Assembly: GCF_000621745.1 (NCBI RefSeq)
Contig: NZ_JHXK01000025.1
Coordinates: 32,208-96,207 of the forward strand
Origin: Clostridium beijerinckii HUN142
Lineage (GTDB): Bacteria; Bacillota; Clostridia; Clostridiales; Clostridiaceae
Direction of reading: 5' to 3'
Length of the DNA: 64,000 nucleotides
A program made the translations under genes and the position numbers. Positions 37,155-46,343 of the stretch are shown piece by piece. Below the pieces are notes generated by a model, which was not told the DNA's origin, did not search any database, and was given only the letters and a program-made list of their open reading frames with translations. How positions within the stretch are numbered: position 1 is the stretch's first letter; every line of letters starts with the position of its first letter.

Positions 37155-39107
37155 ATGAACTCAAATACTTTTAGTAAACCTTTGCAAATAAATCATATAA
37201 ATGTAAAAGATAATTTTTGGAAGAAGATGATGGAGTTAGCAAGAACTCATGTTATTCCTTATCAATGGGAAGCATTGAATGATAGAATAGAAGGTGCTGA
37301 ACCAAGTTATTGTATGCAAAATTTTAAGATTGCAGCTGGGATGATGGAAGGTGAATTTAAAGGTTTTGTATTTCAAGATAGTGATTTTGCAAAATGGATA
37401 GAAGCGGTTGGATATTCTCTTATGTGGAATAAGGATGAAGGACTTGAAAGAATTGCAGATGGAGCAATTGATATTGTCTGTGCGGCACAGCAGCCAGATG
37501 GATACCTAGATACTTATTACATTATAAACGGATTAGATAAAAGATGGACAAACTTACGTGATAATCATGAATTGTATTGTTTAGGTCATTTAATTGAAGG
37601 GGCAGTAGCTTATTATGAGGCAACAGGAAAAGATAAGTTATTAAATGCAATCGTAAAATATGTAGACTATGTGGATACTATATTTGGGCCAGAAGATGGC
37701 AAATTGCATGGATATCCAGGTCATGAAGTAATTGAATTGGCTTTAATTAAACTCTATAAAATAAAAAAAGATAAAAAATATCTAAATTTAGCAAAATATT
37801 TTATAGATGAAAGAGGCAAGTCACCGTTATATTTTGAAGAAGAAGGGAAAAAGTATAATAATAAGTTCTGGTGGGAAGATAGTTACTTTAAATATCAATA
37901 TTATCAAGCAGGTAAACCAGTAAAAGAGCAGGAAGTTGCAGAAGGACATGCTGTAAGAGCTGTATATTTATATTCAGGAATGGCTGATGTAGCTAGAGAA
38001 ACAAATGATGATGAGCTTTTAGAAGCTTGCAAGTGCTTATGGAATAACATGACTAAAAAGCAAATGTATATAACAGGTGGAATTGGATCATCACAATATG
38101 GTGAAGCATTTACCTATGATTATGATTTACCTAATGATACTATTTATGCTGAAACTTGTGCATCCATTGGATTAGTTTTCTTTGCAAGGAGAATGCTTGA
38201 GATTGAACCTAAATCACAATATGCAGATACAATGGAAAAAGCCTTATATAACGGAATTATAAGTGGAATGTCAATTGATGGAACAAAGTTTTTCTATGTA
38301 AATCCTTTAGAGGTGGTTCCAGAGGCATCTGAAAAAGATCATTTACGAGCTCATGTAAAAGTTGAGCGTCAAAAATGGTTCGGATGCGCATGCTGCCCTC
38401 CTAATCTCGCAAGACTTTTGACGTCTATAGGAAGTTATGCATATACATTAAGAGAAGATGCAATATTTATGCATTTATACATGGGAGGAGAAATTTTAGC
38501 TGATTTATCTGGAAAGAATGTAGTATTTAATATTAAGACAAACTACCCATGGGATGAGAGTATAGATATTAATTTAAATATGAAGGAAGAAGCTGACTTT
38601 GAATTTGCATTAAGAATTCCTGAATGGTGCAGAAATTATGAAATAGAAGTTAACCGAGAAAAGATAAATTGCAGTATAGTCGATGGATATGCTTACATTA
38701 ATAGGAAATGGAAAGATAATGATAAAATTAACATTTTATTTAAGATGCCTGTAGAAATAGTTAGAGCAAATATAAATGTAAGGGAAGACATGGGAAAAGT
38801 TGCTGTAATGAGGGGACCAGTTGTTTATTGCCTAGAGGAAGAAGACAATGGACCTAATCTTCACAGAGTTTATTTAAATAGTAATCCTAAATTTACTTAT
38901 GAATATGACAAAGATTTCTTAGGTGGCGCAATAGTACTTGAAAGTGATGGACGACTTGCTAAAGAACAGGATTGTGATAAAGATAAGTTATATGTATATG
39001 ATTCTAAAATTGAATTTAATGAAAAGAAGTTAAAATGGATTCCATATTATTTATGGGCTAACAGAGCACCAGGAGAAATGATAGTGTGGGTGAGAAAATG
39101 TATTTAG
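37155..39107 (+). CDS. Beta-L-arabinofuranosidase, GH127
   Basis: 650 residues, no signal peptide, cytosolic. The GH127 active site can be matched to HypBA1 numbering: acid/base-position Glu317 (QYGEAFT), zinc ligands Glu333 and Cys335 (AETCAS), and the Cys pair Cys413/Cys414 in WFGCACCPPNLAR, one of which is the thiol nucleophile. It removes beta-L-arabinofuranose, found in plant extensins and some arabinan side chains, widening the substrates beyond alpha-linked arabinan. RBS TAGGAGGAATT. Followed by AraM after 111 bases, probably in one operon. Confidence 0.9.
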   Translation: MNSNTFSKPLQINHINVKDNFWKKMMELARTHVIPYQWEALNDRIEGAEPSYCMQNFKIAAGMMEGEFKGFVFQDSDFAKWIEAVGYSLMWNKDEGLERIADGAIDIVCAAQQPDGYLDTYYIINGLDKRWTNLRDNHELYCLGHLIEGAVAYYEATGKDKLLNAIVKYVDYVDTIFGPEDGKLHGYPGHEVIELALIKLYKIKKDKKYLNLAKYFIDERGKSPLYFEEEGKKYNNKFWWEDSYFKYQYYQAGKPVKEQEVAEGHAVRAVYLYSGMADVARETNDDELLEACKCLWNNMTKKQMYITGGIGSSQYGEAFTYDYDLPNDTIYAETCASIGLVFFARRMLEIEPKSQYADTMEKALYNGIISGMSIDGTKFFYVNPLEVVPEASEKDHLRAHVKVERQKWFGCACCPPNLARLLTSIGSYAYTLREDAIFMHLYMGGEILADLSGKNVVFNIKTNYPWDESIDINLNMKEEADFEFALRIPEWCRNYEIEVNREKINCSIVDGYAYINRKWKDNDKINILFKMPVEIVRANINVREDMGKVAVMRGPVVYCLEEEDNGPNLHRVYLNSNPKFTYEYDKDFLGGAIVLESDGRLAKEQDCDKDKLYVYDSKIEFNEKKLKWIPYYLWANRAPGEMIVWVRKCI

Positions 39108-39218
39108 TTCAATAAAGTTTAAATTTAAATAACTTGTACGCTGTTTATGCAGCTGAAGATAGTATATAATTTTAAATGAGCCTAAAGCAAAAAGCATAAA
39201 CGTAGGAGGGATTTAATT

Positions 39219-40391
39219 TTGAATGAAATTTTGACTAAAACAATAGAGGAAATGGCGGATATGGAGTTTGACTGCAGCTGTGGAAAAAAACATAGAATAG
39301 ACATAAAACATATCTATGTTGGAGAAAATGTATATAATAGAATTCTAGATGTCGCAAAAGAAATTTTACCAAAAGAAATTTTATTAGTAAGTGATAAGAA
39401 TACTTATAAAGCACTTGGCAAGTGTGTAGAAAATGAACTTACTGAATCAGGTTATAAGATAAATAATATTATATTAGTTAGTTATGGAGATTTAATTCCA
39501 GATGAAAAAGCAATTGGACGAGTATTGGTTGAAATAAATAATGAAACAGAGCTTATAGTTGCTGTGGGATCTGGAAGTATTAATGATATATGTAGAATAA
39601 TAAGTGCAAAAACTCATATTCCTTATGTTATAATGGGAGCAGCTCCATCAATGGATGGATATGCATCAACAGTATCACCTCTAATTATTGATGGGGCAAA
39701 GGTAACATATCCTGGGACTAATCCATATGCTATTATAGCTGATTCAAATATTATGAAAGATGCTCCATTTGAGATGATATGCGCTGGATTTGGTGATATA
39801 CTAGGAAAATATACAGCACTTTCTGATTGGAGATTATCTAATATAATTCATAACGAATATTTTTGTGATACAACAGAAAAGCTAGTAAGAAATGCTATGT
39901 ATAAATGTTTTGAAAATATAGAAGGAGCTGTTAAGAGAGATGTTAAAGCAATAGAATATATAGCGGAAGCACTTATCCTATCAGGAATAGCAATGACTCT
40001 TTCTGGAAATTCAAGACCAGCATCAGGAGCAGAACACCATTTGTCTCATTATTGGGAAATTGATAAGCTTTCAAGAAAATTAGAACATCCTTTGCATGGT
40101 AATTCAGTTGGAGTTGGTACAGTAATATCAGCATGGTTGTATAAAAAACTTAATATTGAAGAAAGGTTTGGGATAGAGACTCCAGTGCCAGAAATAATAA
40201 TAAATTTATTAAATTCTATTGGAGCTAAGTCCAATCCAGAGGCGTTAGGAATTGAGAAAGAATTATTTCATAGGAGTGTAATTCATGCTCTTGAAATCAG
40301 ACCTAGATATACGATTTTGCAATATGCAAAAACTGAAAATATGTTAGAAGAATATGCAAATGAATTAACGAATTTATTTTACGGAGAATGA
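39219..40391 (+). CDS. araM: AraM-like sn-glycerol-1-phosphate dehydrogenase
   Basis: 390 residues; TTG start with TAGGAGGGA 7 bases upstream. Iron-alcohol-dehydrogenase-like fold: NAD-binding VAVGSGSINDICRI and PYVIMGAAPSMDGYASTVSP, metal ligands Asp (FGDILGKYTALSDW) and two His (GAEHHLSHYW, HPLHGNSVGVGT). B. subtilis AraM reduces DHAP to sn-glycerol 1-phosphate. Stop is 4 bases before the araL start. Its link with arabinose use is conserved but poorly explained. Confidence 0.88.
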   Translation: MNEILTKTIEEMADMEFDCSCGKKHRIDIKHIYVGENVYNRILDVAKEILPKEILLVSDKNTYKALGKCVENELTESGYKINNIILVSYGDLIPDEKAIGRVLVEINNETELIVAVGSGSINDICRIISAKTHIPYVIMGAAPSMDGYASTVSPLIIDGAKVTYPGTNPYAIIADSNIMKDAPFEMICAGFGDILGKYTALSDWRLSNIIHNEYFCDTTEKLVRNAMYKCFENIEGAVKRDVKAIEYIAEALILSGIAMTLSGNSRPASGAEHHLSHYWEIDKLSRKLEHPLHGNSVGVGTVISAWLYKKLNIEERFGIETPVPEIIINLLNSIGAKSNPEALGIEKELFHRSVIHALEIRPRYTILQYAKTENMLEEYANELTNLFYGE

Positions 40392-40395
40392 TAAT

Positions 40396-41187
40396 ATGCT
40401 AAAAGATAAAAAATTATTTTTATTAGATATTGATGGTACAATAGCTTTAGATACCACATTAATCGATGGTACATTAGAATTTATGGATTATGTTTTAAGT
40501 ATAGGTGGTAAATATATATTTATAACAAATAATTCAACAAAAAGTATAGAAGATTATATTATGAAGTTTGATGATTTTGGAATTAAAGTTGATAAAACAA
40601 GTTTTGTAACATCATCTTATGCAACCGCAATATATCTAAAAGAAGTATATAAAGATAAAAAAATATTTGTTCTTGGAACAAAATCATTTATTAAAGAACT
40701 AAGAAGATTTGAGTTGAATATTACAGAAGATAAAGATGAAGATATTGTTTGTGCAGTAGTAGGCTTTGACAATGAATTAAATTATAAAAAGATAGAGGAT
40801 ATATGTGAATTACTATCAACAAGAGATATTGATTATATAGCTACTAATCCAGATCTTGTTTGTCCGACTAGCTTTGGTTTTGTACCAGACTGTGGATCAA
40901 TATGCGAAATGATTGAAAATGCAGTTAAAAGACAACCTTTATATATTGGAAAGCCTAATAAAACGATAGTGGAAATGTGTCTAGAACAAACTGGATTTAC
41001 AAAGGAGCAAACTTTAGTTATAGGAGATAGATTGTATACAGACATTGCCTGCGGTATTAATGGTGGTGTTGATACAGCTGTAGTATTTACTGGAGAAGCA
41101 ACAAAGGAAGATTTGAAAGATACAGAATTTAGACCAACATATAGCTTTAGTACAATCAAAGAGTTATATGAAAAGTTAGCTTTTTAA
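40396..41187 (+). CDS. araL: AraL-like HAD-IIA sugar phosphatase
   Basis: 263 residues. HAD motif I LLDIDGTIAL, motif II FITNNST, a type IIA cap, motif III/IV GKPNKTIVEM and VIGDRLYTDIACGINGG. B. subtilis AraL dephosphorylates pentose and hexose phosphates and is thought to prevent sugar-phosphate build-up during arabinose growth. RBS GGAGAATGATA, coupled to araM. The operon ends with a terminator. Confidence 0.88.
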   Translation: MLKDKKLFLLDIDGTIALDTTLIDGTLEFMDYVLSIGGKYIFITNNSTKSIEDYIMKFDDFGIKVDKTSFVTSSYATAIYLKEVYKDKKIFVLGTKSFIKELRRFELNITEDKDEDIVCAVVGFDNELNYKKIEDICELLSTRDIDYIATNPDLVCPTSFGFVPDCGSICEMIENAVKRQPLYIGKPNKTIVEMCLEQTGFTKEQTLVIGDRLYTDIACGINGGVDTAVVFTGEATKEDLKDTEFRPTYSFSTIKELYEKLAF

Positions 41188-41214
41188 TATACTTTTAGTC
41201 AAGTAAGAATTACG

Positions 41215-41259
41215 AGCTGTTAAGATTGAAATTCAAATTTTGTTTTTAGCAGCTTTTTT
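41215..41259 (+). terminator. Terminator after araL
   Basis: AGCTGTTAA/TTAGCAGCT with one wobble pair and T6. Confidence 0.75.
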
Positions 41260-41266
41260 ATAATGT

Positions 41267-41410
41267 TATGAGGCGTAATATCTGAGCTGAAATGGTAAAT
41301 TTATAGTAAGTCACTTGATGAAAAATATATACCATATGAAAAAATGTATGCTAGATACAATAACATTCCATAGTAGTTTTGGACTTATTATTTATTTTAT
41401 GTGCTTAATT
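41267..41410. repeat. Dispersed repeat, family C copy 1
   Basis: Shares CTGAG...GTAAATT, CTTGATGAAAAATA and TTTTGGACTTATTATTTA-like blocks in the same order with 46143-46310. Alignment is patchy. The gap from araL to the Nudix gene otherwise holds only a terminator and a probable promoter. Confidence 0.4.
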
Positions 41411-41527
41411 AATTATATACAATTTGTTTATAATAATTATTAGAAGAATATAATTTTCATATCGCTAAGATAATGATTTTGATATAATATTTTTATAACA
41501 TAACTAGATAGGAGGAGATTATAGGAT

Positions 41528-42142
41528 ATGAATTTAGAATATATTATGAATAAGTTAAAAGATCAGAAACCATATATTAATGGCTGGAAAAGAATGAGAA
41601 GGTCAGCTATAATTATTCCACTAGTTGAGATTGATAATGAGGTACATGTATTATTTGAAGTTAGGTCTAAAAAATTAAGGAGCCAGCCAGGAGATATATG
41701 CTTTCCAGGTGGGAAAATAGATGGAAATGAATCTCCTAAGGAAGCTGCACTTAGAGAAATATCTGAAGAACTTGGCGTAAAAAGCATTAATATAGTAAAT
41801 GAATTAGATATTATAGTAAGGTATGATGGCATAATAATTCATCCGTATGTAGGAATTATTAAAGATCTTGATGAAATAAAGATAAGTGAAGATGAGGTTG
41901 ATCATGTGTTTTATATACCGTTATCTTATCTTTTAGATCATAAGCCTCGTGTATATAATAATAAAATAAATATTGAAAGAGACAAAGAATTTCCATATGA
42001 TTTAATTGTTAATCGAGAAAATTATAAATTTAGAGAAGCTAATTATAGATCTTTATTTTATAAATATGAAACTTATAATATATGGGGAATCACAGCTGAG
42101 ATGCTGCAAGATTTTTTGGAGAATTTTGTAGCCCACAACTAA
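41528..42142 (+). CDS. CoA pyrophosphatase-type Nudix hydrolase
   Basis: 204 residues. The Nudix box G-x5-E-x7-REISEELG is intact (GGKIDGNESPKEAA then LREISEELGV), preceded by LRSQPGDICFPG, which is the UPF0035 signature seen in NudL and Pcd1-like CoA diphosphatases. Predicted to split CoA or its derivatives into 3',5'-ADP and phosphopantetheine with Mg or Mn. RBS TAGGAGGAG. The stop codon is followed at once by the unusual noncoding region. Confidence 0.85.
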   Translation: MNLEYIMNKLKDQKPYINGWKRMRRSAIIIPLVEIDNEVHVLFEVRSKKLRSQPGDICFPGGKIDGNESPKEAALREISEELGVKSINIVNELDIIVRYDGIIIHPYVGIIKDLDEIKISEDEVDHVFYIPLSYLLDHKPRVYNNKINIERDKEFPYDLIVNRENYKFREANYRSLFYKYETYNIWGITAEMLQDFLENFVAHN

Positions 42143-42236
42143 ACTCCACCGATTCCCACTAAACACTGGCGATTCCAACCAAACTTTGACGAAACCGCCA
42201 TTCTGGTCGGAATTCAACCCGATCAAAAATTCAAAC

Positions 42237-42307
42237 AAAATCCAGAGCTGAGAGTAAAATCTCGGCTCTTTTTTCATGCAGAGAATTAGATTTAAGGGAG
42301 AAGTAAG
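42237..42307 (+). repeat. Direct repeat S, copy 1 (includes terminator hairpin)
   Basis: AAATCCAGAGCTGAGAGTAA continues into GAGCTGAGA/TCTCGGCTC hairpin with T6 and an ATTAGATTT...AGAAGTAA tail. Nearly the same 70 bases recur 842 bases later. Confidence 0.75.
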
Positions 42308-42511
42308 AGAGGATTAAGGAGAGAGTTAACGTGAGATATAGCAAGGCTTTAGAATGATTTTTGAGAGACGGGAAGGGAGGCTTCGGCTACGCCATTGGCG
42401 GGCATATTCGGAGTTAAGGGAGAGCGATTGGGAGAAGGAAAAGGTGAAGTTCTTAATCCTATTTTCGTCAAAGTTTCGTGGTTTTCCGAATAAAGGTTGG
42501 CGAAGAAAGAG

Positions 42512-42665
42512 GTATTGAATACCATGATTTTTGGGTAGAAAATTCTAAGAAGTGTGACGGAAATTGACGGGAGAATGTGGGGGGAGATGGAGAAAAAACA
42601 TCATGGTTTAAGGTTCGAGTACAAATTTGTCTTAACTCCTCAAACCACCCCAAATCTAATAAAGT
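42512..42665 (+). repeat. Internal module A
   Basis: Starts GTATTGAATACCATGATTTT, has AATTGACGGGAGAATGTGGG and a hairpin TGGTTT/AAACCA whose loop contains GAGTACAAATTTGTCTTAACTC. Related to module B in the same order. Confidence 0.6.
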
Positions 42666-42832
42666 TTGATTAAAAAGAAGGATTGAGGAAAAAACTTAGT
42701 CCTTTTTTTGCGAGAAAAATAAACGAGGAAAACGAGTAATATCAACGATTCTAAATTATTTATCCCTTGAACCTGAATAATGGTTTGTTCAAACTTTGAT
42801 GGAATTCTGATTAAACTTTGATTAAAAAAGAA

Positions 42833-42990
42833 GTATTTAAAACCATTATTTTTGGTACAGGAGCGTGAGCAAACTTTTTTAGAATTAACGGGGGAATGCG
42901 GGATGAAGGGGGGAGTTTGAGAGAGAATTAAAGGGTGAGTACAGAATTTGTAACTAACTCTAAATAATAAAACATCTCTCTCAAACGCAC
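42833..42990 (+). repeat. Internal module B
   Basis: Starts GTATTTAAAACCATTATTTT, has AATTAACGGGGGAATGCGGG and a 12-bp hairpin GTTTGAGAGAGA/TCTCTCTCAAAC whose loop contains GAGTACAGAATTTGTAACTA. The stem sequence differs from module A while the loop is kept. Confidence 0.6.
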
Positions 42991-43078
42991 AATAATTCCT
43001 ATAAAGCCTAGTTTTTTACTCTAGACTTCTCTGGAATAGCATCTTGATTGGAAATATGGTTAAACAATAATTCACGAA

Positions 43079-43148
43079 AAAAATCCAGAGCTGAGAGTAA
43101 AATCTTGGCTTTTTTTCATACTAAAAAATAGATTTGATAGAGAAGTAA
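43079..43148 (+). repeat. Direct repeat S, copy 2
   Basis: Same order as copy 1; hairpin is GAGCTGAGA/TCTTGGCTT with wobble pairs and T7. Marks the right edge of the odd region; composition returns to normal afterwards. Confidence 0.75.
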
Positions 43149-43485
43149 AGTTTTATTAAGTAGAAAGTTAAAATTAGTGCAAATAATTGTAAGTGGATGA
43201 TATAATTTACATAAAGTAAAACAAAATTATAATTTGTATGATAGGTTAGATTAACAATTTGTTGGTAAATGAAATTCTCTGATACCATGACTTAAATGAT
43301 AAGAATATATGTGTAATAATTAAGTCAAAAGAATTAAAGTTATTTTACATCAATATTTATGAATCATGAATATCAAAAAATGTGATTGGAAGAAATATTA
43401 TATAAATGATATTCAAGAAAAAACAAATTTATACAGGTAGAGAATTTAAAGTAGGAATAGAATTATAAAATTTTTGGAGGTAAGT

Positions 43486-44178
43486 ATGGATCAAAAAAGA
43501 GTTGCAGGAGAAAAATCAACAGAATATATAAAAGATGGGATGATATTAGGATTGGGAACAGGCTCGACAGCTTATTACATGATTAAAAAAGTTGGAGAAT
43601 TGATTAAAAGTGGAATGAAGATAAAGGCTGTAGCAACATCAAAAAGTACTGAGAGTTTAGCAAGAGAACTTAAGATTCCTTTATTATTAATTGATGAAGT
43701 TGATAGGATTGATTTAGCAATTGATGGTGTAGATGAAATAGATAATGAATTTAATGCCATTAAAGGTGGTGGAGGAGCTTTATTTAGAGAAAAAATTGTG
43801 GCTAGTTTGGCCACTGAAGTTATATGGATTATGGATGAAAGTAAATTAGTTGATGGCATTGGAGAATTTCCTTTACCAGTTGAAATATTACCATATGGAT
43901 ACAAACATGTAATTAAAGAATTACAGGATTATTCCTTAAATCCTAAAATAAGAATGAAGGAAGAAGAGATTTTTGTAACTGATAATGGTAACTATATAGT
44001 TGATTTGCATATAGGAAAGCCAATGAACATCAATGATGTTTACAATAAAGTTAATAGAATAACTGGAGTGCTAGAAACAGGATTATTTATTAATATGTGT
44101 GATCGTATTATCATTGGGACAAATAGCGGCGCCAAGATTATTAATAATGTCAAGATCAAAAATGTAAAGATGGAGTAA
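43486..44178 (+). CDS. rpiA: Ribose-5-phosphate isomerase A
   Basis: 230 residues from ATG 43486 (TTGGAGGTAAGT upstream). Family motifs: LGTGSTAYYMIKKVGE (phosphate loop), IDLAIDGVDEIDNEFNAIKG (active-site Asp residues) and GGGALFREKIVA. Interconverts ribose 5-phosphate and ribulose 5-phosphate, linking pentose import here to the pentose phosphate pathway. Monocistronic or followed by a GNAT gene 50 bases on. Confidence 0.93.
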   Translation: MDQKRVAGEKSTEYIKDGMILGLGTGSTAYYMIKKVGELIKSGMKIKAVATSKSTESLARELKIPLLLIDEVDRIDLAIDGVDEIDNEFNAIKGGGGALFREKIVASLATEVIWIMDESKLVDGIGEFPLPVEILPYGYKHVIKELQDYSLNPKIRMKEEEIFVTDNGNYIVDLHIGKPMNINDVYNKVNRITGVLETGLFINMCDRIIIGTNSGAKIINNVKIKNVKME

Positions 44179-44227
44179 TCTAGGCAAATATTATTTCATT
44201 TTAGAATGTACAGAGGGGGATGATGAT

Positions 44228-44662
44228 ATGATAAGGGAAATAATAAATGAAGATTTCAATGGGCTAATGCAATTATATATGCAACTGCATAATGATTCTA
44301 TGCCAGAGAAAACACCAGAAATAATGGAAGTATGGAATAGAATTTTGGAAGACAAAGAACATCATATTATTATTGCAGAGGAAGAAGGAAAGATAGTGTC
44401 TTCGTGTGTTTGCGTCATAATACCAAATTTGACACACAATCAACGACCATATGCTTTTATTGAAAATGTAGTGACTGATAAACATTATAGAAATAAAGGA
44501 TTAGCAACAGCTTGTTTGAACTACGCAAAAGAAATAGCGATTAAAGAAAAGTGTTATAAATTAATGTTATTAACTGGTTCCCAAAAAGATAGTACGTTAA
44601 ATTTCTATGAACAAGCAGGATATAATCAAAATGATAAAACAGCTTTCAGACAGTGGATATAA
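44228..44662 (+). CDS. GNAT family N-acetyltransferase
   Basis: 144 residues with the GNAT acetyl-CoA loop: FIENVVTDKHYRNKGLATAC (motif A, with R-N-K-G-L-A) and LMLLTGSQKDSTLNFYEQAG (motif B). Acceptor unknown. RBS AGAGGGGGATG before ATG 44228. Lies 50 bases after rpiA and may be cotranscribed. Confidence 0.85.
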   Translation: MIREIINEDFNGLMQLYMQLHNDSMPEKTPEIMEVWNRILEDKEHHIIIAEEEGKIVSSCVCVIIPNLTHNQRPYAFIENVVTDKHYRNKGLATACLNYAKEIAIKEKCYKLMLLTGSQKDSTLNFYEQAGYNQNDKTAFRQWI

Positions 44663-44873
44663 TACAAATAGCAATTTATCTGATAATGTGTAATTTTTTT
44701 CTGCATAAGAGTATCACATTATAAAACTATAAATTTAAGGGATAAAGAGAATTTTGAAATTAAAGATTCGAGTTTTAGTCATGGTATAAATAAGCGCAAA
44801 CAGTTTTTGTATAAGTAGAAAAGAGATGGTTTATTTAAATCACTTTATATAGTAAAAGAATAGAGGGATTAGA

Positions 44874-45383
44874 GTGAATAAGGAGTTTTTAGAATCTGAA
44901 AGATTATTTTTGAAGCCTTTATCTTTTAAGGAATTACAGTATATAAATAAAAATGAACTTGATAATATTGAAACTCAAATTGAATTAGAAGCACTATTAG
45001 ATTCTGTTAAATTAGCAATATCAAAAAAACTAATTAAAATGAAAAACATTGATGAAAATATCCATGAATGGTATACATGCTGGCTAATTATTAATAAGGA
45101 AAATCAAAAAGGAATAGGATTTATTGGATTTAAAGGATTAGCTGATGTAAATGGGTATTTAGAAGTTGGATATAGCATTTCATCTAATTATAGAAGAAAG
45201 AGATTTATGACAGAGGCTTTAGAAACATTAATAGGATGGGCGGGTAAATTTAAAGGGGGTAAAGGTATAACAGCCAGAGCTTTAAAAACTAATTTTGGTT
45301 CTATTAAAGTATTAAATAATTGTAATTTTGAATTATTCAGCTCTACTGAGCAAGAGAATATTTATATTAATAAGCTTAGATAA
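44874..45383 (+). CDS. RimJ/RimL-type GNAT acetyltransferase
   Basis: 169 residues; GTG start at 44874 with AGAGGG upstream. Begins with the typical ESERLFLKPLSFKEL, has GFIGFKGLADVNGYLEVGYS, split here as GFIGFKGL and LEVGYSIS, and the acetyl-CoA loop NYRRKRFMTEALETLIGWA where the canonical G-x-A/G is changed to R-F-M. Acceptor unknown. Confidence 0.8.
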   Translation: MNKEFLESERLFLKPLSFKELQYINKNELDNIETQIELEALLDSVKLAISKKLIKMKNIDENIHEWYTCWLIINKENQKGIGFIGFKGLADVNGYLEVGYSISSNYRRKRFMTEALETLIGWAGKFKGGKGITARALKTNFGSIKVLNNCNFELFSSTEQENIYINKLR

Positions 45384-45549
45384 ATTAACTTAAATGTATT
45401 TAATAAGGTTTAAGCTCAAAATAATATAAAGACCAAAATTTCTGCATTGTCATAAAAATGACTATGGTAATATTGTTGCTAATATGTTTATGAGCATGAT
45501 TCATTGCTTAGTTTTAGGAGAAATTAAAAATATAAGGAGAATTTAATTT

Positions 45550-46107
45550 ATGAATAACGATGTCTATAAAGAGTGTCCAAAATATAAAAATAAATTAATT
45601 ACATTAAGAAGAACAGGCAAGGAAGATTTAGAAGAATTGCTTAAATGCTATTCAGATGAAAAAGCAGTACCATTATTTAATTCTGATAATTGTCATGGAG
45701 ATAATTTTAATTACAAAACAATTGAGAAAATGAGACAAGCAATTGATTTTTGGGAATATTCATATGAAAATAGGCAATTCGTAAGATGGACAGTAATTTT
45801 AAATGATACTAATGAAAAAATTGGGACTATAGAAATGTTTCACAGGTTAGCAGAAGATGAATTTAATCACTATGGTGTTTTAAGAATAGATCTGCAAAGT
45901 GAGTATGAGACTCAGCACATAATAAAAAATATATTAGATATCGCAAATGAATTCTTTTATGAGGCTTTTGATGTTAAGCGTATCTTAACGAAAGCAGTTC
46001 CAATAGCAAATGAACGTATAGATGCATTAATGGAGATGGGTTATAAACCAATTAATAAAAAATTTATTGTGTATGATGATTATTACTGTGGAGCAATTGA
46101 ATATTAA
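45550..46107 (+). CDS. GNAT-like acetyltransferase
   Basis: 185 residues. ITLRRTGKEDLEELLKCYSD is a RimJ-like start and WTVILNDTNEKIGTIEMFHR the central sheet. The acetyl-CoA loop (LQSEYETQHIIKNILDIANE) lacks the usual R/Q-x-x-G-x-G/A, so catalytic activity is uncertain. RBS TAAGGAGAA. Third GNAT in a row, each apparently with its own ribosome site and spacer; no shared operon evident. Confidence 0.75.
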   Translation: MNNDVYKECPKYKNKLITLRRTGKEDLEELLKCYSDEKAVPLFNSDNCHGDNFNYKTIEKMRQAIDFWEYSYENRQFVRWTVILNDTNEKIGTIEMFHRLAEDEFNHYGVLRIDLQSEYETQHIIKNILDIANEFFYEAFDVKRILTKAVPIANERIDALMEMGYKPINKKFIVYDDYYCGAIEY

Positions 46108-46142
46108 AAACAATATAAAGTTTATTTTATTTTTTAAGAGCT

Positions 46143-46310
46143 TATGCATAATCAAAAAAATAAGAAGTCAATCTGCCAAGCCTATTTTCCGTCATGCTGA
46201 GTCAGTAAATTGCCCTAATAGACCTGTTATGAGACCAATTTAATTACTTGCGTGATGAAAAATAATCATAGCATTTTGGACTTGTTATTTTCTTTCATAT
46301 GCCTAAAATT
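46143..46310. repeat. Dispersed palindromic repeat, family C copy 2
   Basis: The ends are inverted: GCATAATCAAAAAAATAAGA... against TTATTTTCTTTCATATGCC, about 25 bases long with several mismatches; interior shares ordered blocks with 41267-41410. Lies between convergent genes. Confidence 0.45.
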
Positions 46311-46343
46311 ATAAAAATTCTAAGCTCTTAATTAATTATAAAA

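Larger units (their letters stand above)
42143..43485. other. 1.3-kb noncoding region of unusual composition with internal duplications
   Basis: Markedly richer in G and in purines on the plus strand than its surroundings, and without a supported gene. Contents: 42143-42235, a series of short repeats (CCGATTCC, GCGATTCC, AAACTTTGACG) with an inverted partner (TTTCGTCAAAGTTT, 42463-42476); direct repeats 42237-42307 and 43079-43148, each with a terminator-like hairpin; two related modules at 42512-42665 and 42833-42990; a long-range helix AGGATTAAG (42310-42318)/CTTAATCCT (42452-42460); and an extra terminator-like hairpin near 42683-42710. Candidates: a large structured RNA, or the gutted remains of an insertion sequence with end sub-repeats. 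Confidence 0.55.

Noticed and set aside
42468..42653. Minus-strand open frame within the noncoding 42-43 kb region
   Set aside because: It is the complement of the purine-rich repeat module, has no ribosome site, and gives a Ser/Phe/Pro-rich product expected from such composition.
42143..43485. Intact insertion sequence or group II intron
   Set aside because: No transposase, reverse transcriptase or maturase reading frame of useful length, and no clean terminal inverted repeats with target duplication.
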